This document shows positions 21,501-28,935 of a stretch of DNA of 64,000 nt, piece by piece; positions within the stretch are counted from its first letter, which is position 1; every line of letters begins with the position of its first letter. This stretch comes from Symsagittifera roscoffensis (lineage: Eukaryota; Xenacoelomorpha; Acoela; Convolutidae): contig NC_087070.1 of assembly GCF_963678635.1 (NCBI RefSeq), forward strand, positions 31,597,704 through 31,661,703, in the 5' to 3' direction. A model generated the notes under the pieces. That model had not been told where the DNA came from. It saw only the letters and a list, made by a program, of their open reading frames with translations, and made no database searches. Made by a program: the position numbers and the translations under genes.

Positions 21501-23999
21501 AGAAACTACTCCTATAATCGAAATAGAAGTTATTCAAACAACCGAAACCAAAATTACCCGAACAATCAATCAAGGAATAACTCATATAATAGATCGAACT
21601 ATAACAGACCAAACAATAATTACCAAAACAGATCGCGAAATAATTCACAAAATCGACACTCAAGTTATAATAATCGTTATAGAAATTATTCCCAATCACC
21701 ACACCGGAATAATAATAACTATAATAATTCTAATAATCGCCACAGAAGTAGTACACCTAAACATCAAAGACAAATCAATCAAGTACAATCTAACCCAGAA
21801 ACAACATCAGACCCTCCAGGTATTGATGACACAGTAACTGATAAGTTACAACTCAATCAAATAAACTGTACATCATCAGATTCAGAAACTGATACTGAAA
21901 ACACTCTTTCTATCAATATGATAAAAGTCGAAAATGACTATGAATCTGTCATATATGAACAACCCTTTTCATCACACATATATGAAAATCAATCAGAATT
22001 TCTTCAAAATTATTACACTACACCCATAAATTCCACACCAACGACGCAAGAAACAAACGAGATTAACACTACAGATCAAACCAATAAAAATACCAAAACA
22101 AAATGCTTGAATACAAACCACATTTATCAAAATATACAAAAAGAACAACCCAAAGAAAAAATTTGGACAATACCATTTCTCTTAGAAAGCCCAAGAAATA
22201 AAGAATTTCAACCACCAGACCTTGAAATAGATTTTTTAATTGATTCAGGAGCAGAATCAAACATAATAAACATCCCCACATGGAATGAAATAAAAACTTT
22301 ACACCCAAAGTTAATACCTCTTGAAACCTCCAGTAAGTTAGCAACAGCACAAGGATCAACATTGATAAACTACGGAAAAATCCAATTATTTCTCCTCCCC
22401 ACCAGAACAATGGAACAAAGCAAAATTTTAAATAAGCCATTTAAACAAATATTCCATATCACTGACATTAAATATAATATCACTGGAATACCATTTATTT
22501 CGAAGTATATACCAACAATTAACATACTAAATAGTAAAATATTAATCAAAGATAAATATACAAAAACAAAAGAAACATCCTTAACATTTTTTCAAAGATT
22601 AAATAAACAACCACCATTCTTTTCAAAATTCTACCCGATATTTAACAAACAAAGAAAACACCTAAAACCACTATCAGGAAATATCTATAATTTTTCAATC
22701 AAACAAGTTCACCAATATGATAAAGAACAAAACAAACAAAAATTTTATATGTCAGAATTTGAATTCAAACCTATTCATAAATTTTTCAAAATCACAATCT
22801 CATCCATAAAATATTTGAAAAATTCGAATTCCGATATCATTTCTTTACATGTCTATAACAACACACCTTACCAAGTAACATTACCTTTAGGACTTTTAGG
22901 ATACTGCGAAACCAACGCTACAATATCACCAATACACGAAAAAGCCTATCGCGTAAATAATATACTCCAATTACTAGATATTTGCCAATCTACAATTCTT
23001 AATGAAGAATTATCTATAAATAATATAATAAGTAACGAAAACAGAAATACGGATTATTTCACAAAAACTCCATATTTCAAACCTACATTCAACATAGGTA
23101 ACTACACAGAGGACCAACAGAAATTTTTAACAATGTTTAATTTCCAACATTCACAAATAACACAAGACGAATTCGAAAAATTAGCCAAACAGCTAATTAA
23201 ATATTCATCAGTCTATGCAACATCAAAATTCGATGTTGGCAAAATCAGTTCATCACTACATCTCCCGTTAAAACCAGACGCAGTTTTCAAAAAACAGAGA
23301 GCAAGTAAAGTACCAATTCACTTACATGATAAAGTGAACAGATTACTCGATATTTTAGAACAATACAACATTATATCACCAGTAAACAAAGAAGAACAAC
23401 CAAAAGGCAACACATTCATCAACCCTGTTATCATTCTAGCTAAAGGAGAATCATTAAAAATCGTTCTCGACGCTAGATACCTCAATTCACTCATAGATGA
23501 ATCAAAATGTAATTGGCCCATTGAACCAATACAAGTTATTTTAACAAAAATAAACGGCAAATACTTTACAACCGCCGATATGAATAGTGCATACAATCAA
23601 ATGCCACTAGATGAACAATCACGACGTTTAACACAATTTGTTATAGGAAACCAACAATATGAATTCAACCGCTTATTCTATGGAATATCCATAGGACCAG
23701 CAGCATTTTCAGCTTTTATGAGCAAAATTTTTAGACCACTAATACTCAAGAAAAACGCAATCACCTATTTAGACGATGTTTTTATGCAATCACAAACAAA
23801 AGACGAGATGTTCAATGTTTTAGAAAAATATCACCAAATACTTCAGAACGAAAATCTGAAGGCCGCCCCCGATAAATCACACTTCTTTTTGACAAGAGTT
23901 AAATTCTTAGGACATAATATAGAAAGAAAAACAATCACTCCATTGAAATCACGCATTGACGCTATTCAAAAACTTCAACCACCAACAAATAAAAAGTAA
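18558..23999 (+). CDS. Gag-protease-RT portion of Gag-Pol, ended by an in-frame TAA
   Basis: 1813 codons. Residues 1-350 show no known domain. Residues ~350-580 are Gln/Asn-rich. Residues ~595-745 match the Retrotrans_gag capsid pattern (GAAQKWF...W..F..EF). A CCHC zinc knuckle, CNYCRRYGHSISEC, is at 842-855, followed by ~150 residues rich in Asn, Arg, Ser and Tyr with RS dipeptides. The protease motif is DSGA at 1229-1232. RT runs from ~1590 and has the YLDD active site at 1737-1740. Gag packages RNA, protease cuts the polyprotein and RT copies the genome. Gag and Pol share one frame with no frameshift. The TAA at 23997-23999 falls after RT, and homology continues in the same frame directly beyond it. 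The start codon is shared with copy 1 and carries a splice donor 22 nt downstream. Confidence 0.95.
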   Translation: MSSTHTPGEETPDDDEIFPFIVDADTDRGQHIFCQNLLVNLFEPGISPCKTEFPDVKIKRQIIDHYLKDICNITQQYGIYSIEFTSPNHNNRKYTIQTDDLDLEFSKVFSEYIKSIQYHNSQRANSIFTNEVFAIIYSYISILENEIPITNVSPTETSKHLRVRHEITLLSSYLNIIKENFTKDDVSQHTKHDLQKILAWFIIDYFTHNIDLIAQARKNFRPQNSNDDTAITEQSDYVWDPEWSHPAFISFPQSISSQAIGTISYIRDYVRVIPLTIDATPLNYNTFLPDTQNNSLNSTVIHNENLNGTRNLTQQDIQTPSHFINEEIVHTTTTQQSISPIRPNLTTPRNTNPSQTQVTLQSTVKPSVAPKYSHMDYQTYRPMTIPPKTHKTFTRNNFADHNYNYTHPSKTYNQPQRNFNQYTRSRNWDNPMAQPNSTNFQTNPPRDHSENYPFFQQNKNKKQTSYQMDYLSSDDDFLQPDIFAQNTQEYRRQGIQRTRTNHRNFSPQPIDAQNQQPIQQQNPINTQSFQPIQQQNPMTAHSYQPSQMQNEIPLPYYLQQHEITRNQLSNFSQMPNAAESLQMTMNPYLMGGSSITSNKPLMVFTGTDPEYSVEDYLNAVTANLILNIGPEPINTPLHQNWIHRRTALIQTTLDGAAQKWFSVLPLEIKSNWKRFTQEFSKMFDSERNKQQQRVLCNEIRRLPNETIKQIAVRIETLVRKAYSLNTHDYKNTKMTEILMMTLTPQLRKIAIKKRASHPSSIREPDLDFRKLVDKLEQAEITMKLEETENLKLQYVNRIETTPTNINNIQESETDLVEKITEILNIYEKNPNFKGKPSFKKWCNYCRRYGHSISECRQKQQDNQNKPQKYKEPNKSFYQYMKKDQNLPNKTVHSNNSSGKPLPNNTNYTRNQSPYNSSYRGRSPERRNTNSSSQNHYNRPNSRNNYSRSNSNTQRFVSRSNSQPRNNYYPNNQSRNSSYNRNRNYSYNRNRSYSNNRNQNYPNNQSRNNSYNRSNYNRPNNNYQNRSRNNSQNRHSSYNNRYRNYSQSPHRNNNNYNNSNNRHRSSTPKHQRQINQVQSNPETTSDPPGIDDTVTDKLQLNQINCTSSDSETDTENTLSINMIKVENDYESVIYEQPFSSHIYENQSEFLQNYYTTPINSTPTTQETNEINTTDQTNKNTKTKCLNTNHIYQNIQKEQPKEKIWTIPFLLESPRNKEFQPPDLEIDFLIDSGAESNIINIPTWNEIKTLHPKLIPLETSSKLATAQGSTLINYGKIQLFLLPTRTMEQSKILNKPFKQIFHITDIKYNITGIPFISKYIPTINILNSKILIKDKYTKTKETSLTFFQRLNKQPPFFSKFYPIFNKQRKHLKPLSGNIYNFSIKQVHQYDKEQNKQKFYMSEFEFKPIHKFFKITISSIKYLKNSNSDIISLHVYNNTPYQVTLPLGLLGYCETNATISPIHEKAYRVNNILQLLDICQSTILNEELSINNIISNENRNTDYFTKTPYFKPTFNIGNYTEDQQKFLTMFNFQHSQITQDEFEKLAKQLIKYSSVYATSKFDVGKISSSLHLPLKPDAVFKKQRASKVPIHLHDKVNRLLDILEQYNIISPVNKEEQPKGNTFINPVIILAKGESLKIVLDARYLNSLIDESKCNWPIEPIQVILTKINGKYFTTADMNSAYNQMPLDEQSRRLTQFVIGNQQYEFNRLFYGISIGPAAFSAFMSKIFRPLILKKNAITYLDDVFMQSQTKDEMFNVLEKYHQILQNENLKAAPDKSHFFLTRVKFLGHNIERKTITPLKSRIDAIQKLQPPTNKK
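18577..18582 (+). promoter_or_regulatory. Candidate 5' splice site inside gag
   Basis: CAG|GTGAAG with the cut after 18579, leaving the gag AUG, seven codons and one extra base in the exon. It matches the metazoan donor consensus well. In copy 1 the site reads CAG|GTGACG. The layout recalls avian alpharetroviruses, where env uses the gag AUG. Use of this site is inferred. Confidence 0.5.
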
Positions 24000-24377
24000 A
24001 TCCAAGAATTTCTTGGAATGTTAAACTTTTTAAGTAAATATGTTTATAAAATGCAATTATATCTACGACCATTTTATAACATTCTTAGACAACAAAATAA
24101 TTTTGAATGGAACACAGAACATCAAACACGATTTGAAGAAATAAAGAAACTTTTAACTGAACAAATTTCAAACACAATTCCAGATTCAAATCAACCATTT
24201 TATGCAATGTGCGATGCTTCGAACTTTGGCATCGGTGCAGCACTATTACAATCACATAATGGTACAAATAAGATGAACCTCATATCAGCAAATTCTCGAT
24301 TATTCACTCAAGCAGAGCTACGACTCTCCACTCTAATGAGAGAATGTACAGCCATAATATATACACTGACAGAATAA
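24000..24377 (+). pseudogene. RT connection and RNase H segment between two in-frame TAA stops
   Basis: Same frame as gag-pol. It begins with the conserved block QEFLGMLNFLSKYV that follows RT in Ty3/gypsy elements, then RNase H with its first catalytic Asp in CDASNFGIGAALLQ and Glu in RECTAIIY. It ends at TAA (24375-24377) inside RNase H, and the next conserved block (TDHKPI) follows in frame downstream. RNase H removes the RNA strand during reverse transcription. Because of the stops on both sides this copy cannot make it as part of Gag-Pol by ordinary translation. Confidence 0.9.
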
Positions 24378-26780
24378 GAATTTCTGATACTTGGATCAAA
24401 ACATCCAACAGTTCTATTCACAGACCATAAACCAATAATCTTTCTCTTTACACAAAAATCTAACCCAAACCACCGAGTTTACAGATTTCAACTAATTCTA
24501 ATGAAATTTCCAAACTTACATATAGTTTGGACTGCAGGAAAAAATCTTGCATTACCAGACACCTTAAGTCGAAATACACCACCTGAATTACTTACACGAA
24601 AAACAACAGTTGAAATACCCAAAAACATAAAATTCTACCTTGCAGAAAACGAAACATCACCCCGATTGGAATGCAAATATGCAGTAAAAACTGATATTGA
24701 ACAATCACAAATAAATAATTTACAACATTTCCCACTTTATTTAGATTGTCAAAATAATCATTATGAAGTTGATTTACTTGGAACATCAACTTTTAAACCA
24801 ATCCCATATTCTCAATGGATAAAAAATAACACTCAACAAAAACGAACAAAACAACACCCGCCTAAGAAAGACCATTTTCCACTAATTGAAAAAGAAGATT
24901 TAACTGATAAAATAAATTTATCAGGACCACAAACAAATGATTCAAAATACACAATAAATCAAGTTTTTGACCTTCACGACCCACTTGACACAATACCCTT
25001 ATCTAAATTAGAAATCGAAAACATTTTTCTCCCCCCAACAGAAACAATTACAATTTCAACACTGAAACAATATCAAAACCTTGACCCAGTAATTCGACAA
25101 CTGAAATCATGGCACAAATATAAAACTAAACCTATCAAAGCAGATTCAACCATTCTAGGAAACAAAACACTCCTCCGATACTTTCGCAAATTTAACAACA
25201 CAACAATTAACGAAAATACAGACCTTTTAGAGTATAACCTGAATGAATCTACAGTTCCATGTCTCCCTTTAAGTATGATTCTTATAGCTTTTAATATTTC
25301 ACATACACAAAATATTAAAGGACACTCTGGATCAGAAAAAACATATTCAAATTTTATACAAAATTTTTACTTCCCAAATGCACCAATTTGGATAAAAGTA
25401 CTATGCAATGATTGTATAGTATGTCAACTAAATAAACCTTACCCAAATCAAAAACAAATAGCACAAAAACAAGATTTTAAAGGACAAAGTTTGTACTTTA
25501 ACCATCGTATCTCATTTGATACTAAGGGACCAATTTCACCCTCATCAGAAGGAAACTCCTACATTATGGTAATTGTTGACGCATTTACACATTATGTAGC
25601 ACTTAACCCAGTACCACATTGTAACGCTTATTACGCTTACACAACACTCTATGAACACTGGATAGCAAAATTCGGACTACCAGAAATTTTAGTTACAGAC
25701 AACGGTACAGAATTCATAAATAATGAAATTATCACACTATGTCATTTATATAACATTAAACACAAACCACGTACATCTCATGCACCTTGGACAAACGGCT
25801 TAGTCGAAGGTATGAACCGTTCATTACAAGAATATCTTAGATGTATCATCAACGGAAATGATACAAAATATACCGAATGGTCAGCAGATGTAAAATTATT
25901 TCCCTTAGCATATAATTCACAAATAACGACAACTTTAGGAATGTCACCATACGAAATGGTTTTTAACCAAAAGCCACGCAAACCAATAATGTTTACAGCA
26001 AATTCTCATAAAAACGCACAAGGTTATTGTCAACCAAATAAAGACTCAATTTGTTATAACCTACCTTTACATACACACGATGAAGATCATTTTCATCACC
26101 CACAAATTCTTAAACTAGCCTCCGGTACACACACCGAATGGATTCTAAATAGAGATAAAAAACACAATGAAATTTATCAAAAAATAACAAAAAAGTTATT
26201 ACAAAGACAAAACATTAATGAACAAATCAATTCACGTTTTACACCAGCCTCCGAATTAAAAATTGGAACATTTGTTTTAATACCTAATTTTAATACTCAA
26301 AAAGGAATTTCTAAAAAATTACAACCCCTTCGAAAAGGACCATACCAAATAATTGCAAAACCCACTGATGTCACATATAAAATTACCGACTCAAACAAAA
26401 AAGAAATCGTTCAACATCGAAACAACCTATTACCTTATTACCCAAAAGAATACGCACTCCGCGAATTAACTCAATTATATTCTTTCACAGGATTAAAAAT
26501 CATTCAAAATGAACCACATCTGAAAAACACAGAACAAAATGATAACCCCACCGAAAATCAAAACACAAAATCAATCGCCACCAAAAACAATACACAAAAC
26601 CATAAAGAATCCCCAAAACAAAGAAAAAATAGAAAAATGACCGAACAAATAATACCCCAAGAACAAATCGACAAATCAGAAAATAGAAAAACAACAAGAC
26701 TCCGAAATCAACCACGTAAAAACTATAAAATATTCATCCCCCAATCTAAAATTTTAAAGAAAGTAGAATTTCAAAAGTAA
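24378..26780 (+). pseudogene. End of RNase H plus integrase, downstream of two stops
   Basis: Open in the gag-pol frame to TAA at 26780. The first AUG within is at 24501. It starts with the last RNase H motif (TDHKPI), then a linker with LPDTLSRN. The integrase zinc-binding region has two His (HTQNIKGH) and CNDC. The catalytic core has D at codon 2321 (FDTKG), D at 2381 (TDNGTEF) and E at 2417 (GLVEGMNR), that is D-D-35-E. The C-terminal part has a GPY motif (RKGPYQII), typical of Ty3/gypsy. No chromodomain is seen; the tail is basic and Gln/Asn-rich. Counting through the stops, gag-pol spans 2740 codons. Integrase inserts the DNA copy, and the 4-bp target duplication fits. Confidence 0.92.
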
Positions 26781-27377
26781 TTTTAACATTTGCTTCACAA
26801 TTTTGAAACCTCCGAAACATTTTTCATTTACATTTTTCAAAATAACATGCTGACAAGTACGTAATAATTCTAGTTCAAAATAGACCAATAGGATTCATCC
26901 AATCCGTCACTTTCTCTAACTCAAACTAAGACCAATTAGACGAATCATATAGAACTCCAGGCACATCTATAACTATAACTTTACGACCTCCAGGTCAAAA
27001 ATAAGCAAACCACTCCAACTTGACAACTAAAATAAATATCACCATAATACCGTACCCCTCCCTTATCTAATAACCCAAAGATCAACAATATTTCCCCAAC
27101 TCAGACCACGAATACCCCCAAAGCAAATTTGTTAACTTAGCCTAAAGTAACAAAATGAACATTTTAATTAGCCTAAAGTATAAAAATCTCACCATACCCC
27201 GGATCATTTGACAAACAAAAATAAAGAAAAAGACGACCTCCCAGTCACCATAAAAATTGCCCCCAACAATTTTTTACAAAACTCAACCCATTTGTCAAAA
27301 AACTAATAAATAATCCGACCACACTAGAAAATCGCCTCAAACAGCAAAAAATATTCGACCAAGAGATCATTTCTTAA
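26781..27377 (+). other. Non-coding gap between pol and the post-pol ORFs
   Basis: No ORF. TTAGCCTAAAGTA occurs twice (near 27136 and 27169), and GACCTCC occurs several times (for example GACCTCCAGGTC near 26980). AT-rich except for C runs. Splice-acceptor-like sites follow at its 3' end. Confidence 0.5.
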
Positions 27378-27608
27378 ATGCTCTTCTCTCAATCAGTTAC
27401 TCAAATACTCATAAATTTTAAACATTTTTTTTCAATACTTGAAGCCTTTATAATATTTCTTTTTGATATACTTGAATCTTTTCTAATAATCATAATCATT
27501 TTTTGTAACATTTTTTTAATTTTCTACACTATTCTCGAACTATTCCTCCAACTTTCCAAAACCCTTGAATATATCCACAGGTACGATTTTAACAACTTGT
27601 CTAAATGA
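27378..27608 (+). CDS. Small hydrophobic membrane protein ORF A (76 codons)
   Basis: Residues ~14-58 are almost entirely hydrophobic (FIIFLFDILE, FLIIIIIFCNIFLIFYTILE), enough for one or two membrane helices, with a short polar C-terminus. A splice acceptor with a strong pyrimidine tract (CTCTTCTCTCAATCAG|) ends at 27396, seven codons into the frame. Its phase would join the gag-start exon to this frame. The stop codon overlaps the AUG of the next ORF as ATGA. No family is recognised. Viroporin-like or Env-accessory roles are conceivable, with no direct evidence. Confidence 0.5.
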   Translation: MLFSQSVTQILINFKHFFSILEAFIIFLFDILESFLIIIIIFCNIFLIFYTILELFLQLSKTLEYIHRYDFNNLSK

Positions 27609-27793
27609 TACGAACAATTTTCAGTAGAACCGATATTTTTTTATTGTTTGTAATTTTCATAACATTTTTTTCATCCCTCATTTTGACCATCTGTAAATGT
27701 ATAAAGAAAGCAATCCTCACATTTGCCCTAGCAACAGTCCTTCTAATTCTTTTTTTGGAAGAATATTATAATAAACACAAAATTTCTCACTAA
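27605..27793 (+). CDS. Small hydrophobic membrane protein ORF B (62 codons)
   Basis: Starts at the A of the ATGA that ends ORF A (27605-27608), a layout seen where translation terminates and restarts. It has two hydrophobic segments (FLLFVIFITFFSSLILTI, residues ~12-29, and ILTFALATVLLILF, ~37-50) around a KCIKK loop. The C-terminus is polar. No family is recognised. It could also be a chance hydrophobic frame in T-rich sequence, though the retained coupling argues against that. Confidence 0.45.
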   Translation: MIRTIFSRTDIFLLFVIFITFFSSLILTICKCIKKAILTFALATVLLILFLEEYYNKHKISH

Positions 27794-27801
27794 AATAATA
27801 A

Positions 27802-28935
27802 TTCAAAAAACCATCAAAAATTGCTACCCAACAGTCACAGAATCAGTCTTCACCGACATCATCCCAAGATAACCAAACACCACCTTCAATTACTCAAAAT
27901 CCTCAAACATCTACACGAATTTCTTTTCAAGACAATCCATACACTTTTGAAGAACGACATACTCGTTTATCAGAACCACTAGAACCAGTCCAACGACAAG
28001 CACCTTTAAGCGAACCAACATATAACCTATACCCAACAATACCACAAGAACTAAGTAGAATAAGAAATTCTAGTCAAAACCAAAATACAGTCGAAATAAA
28101 TAGACAAATTATACATCCTCGACGAAACAGAAATTTTCAAACTCCCCGAGTTCATTTTGATATACCTCAATCCCCATCACAAAACACTCCAGAAAACCCC
28201 ATTGGTATATTACCAGAAACCCCTACGCTTCTTTCACAACGTAGCACCTCAAGCCTACCATCAGATTACTTAGGTTCAACACCAACATCTGAGCAAATAC
28301 GTGAAAATCCCTTTAACCCCCCAAACCAGGCATCGCGACTACCATATTGGACTACACATTCATTTACACAAGGTGAACCAAATTTAGTCAATGACCCCAT
28401 AGATATTTCTACGGATACAACAACATCCTCATCACTACCAGAAAGATTATCACTACCATCAACACCATCAATAAGCCAGTTTTCACCACCACCCTTTAAC
28501 TTAAACTTTCCAAATAATCTCGACGCCAGATATCGAGAACAATCATCAATAAATATTCATTTAAGACTAGATTGGAATACATTCACAGCACCTCCACCAC
28601 TATTTGGACAACATCAAGAAAGTAACCGCCTTCATAACTGGGCACTTAATAGATTACAATATCGCCAAGATATTCACAACGATATCCGTGATCACAATAT
28701 TCAAATACTCCAACAAAACAGTTTAGAATTAAAGTTTGAAATCACAGTTAAGTTAAATAATATTACCCAACATCCCTACCCATTAAATCCACCTAACATA
28801 ACAGCTCAATCACTACCACCACCGTTTATAACTACTGAAGTAATATACAAATACGACAGATATACCAAAAACACAATTGGCTACATTACATTTTATAATC
28901 CATACTCAGGATTATCATACACATGTATATTCTAA
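27802..28935 (+). CDS. 377-codon frame without any methionine (ORF C), probably reached by splicing
   Basis: Open from just after stops at 27796-27801 to TAA at 28933-28935, with no AUG anywhere. The product is Ser/Pro/Thr/Gln-rich over the first ~230 residues, then more structured (HLRLDWNTFTAPPPLFG, and a C-terminus with VIYKYDRYTKNTIGYITF). No known domain, no membrane segment. Two acceptors match the phase of the donor in gag: CCCAAG| at 27868 and TTTCTTTTCAAG| at 27931, the second with a strong pyrimidine tract. Its last 13 nt overlap the start of the envelope-like gene. Non-AUG initiation is the alternative. The long open length and protein-like composition make it very likely coding. 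Confidence 0.7.
   Translation, partial: FKKPSKIATQQSQNQSSPTSSQDNQTPPSITQNPQTSTRISFQDNPYTFEERHTRLSEPLEPVQRQAPLSEPTYNLYPTIPQELSRIRNSSQNQNTVEINRQIIHPRRNRNFQTPRVHFDIPQSPSQNTPENPIGILPETPTLLSQRSTSSLPSDYLGSTPTSEQIRENPFNPPNQASRLPYWTTHSFTQGEPNLVNDPIDISTDTTTSSSLPERLSLPSTPSISQFSPPPFNLNFPNNLDARYREQSSINIHLRLDWNTFTAPPPLFGQHQESNRLHNWALNRLQYRQDIHNDIRDHNIQILQQNSLELKFEITVKLNNITQHPYPLNPPNITAQSLPPPFITTEVIYKYDRYTKNTIGYITFYNPYSGLSYTCIF

Noticed and set aside
19750-21837. Open frames of 60-140 codons on both strands within gag
   Set aside because: They are out-of-frame shadows of the A-rich, low-complexity gag sequence, and the same shadows appear in copy 1.
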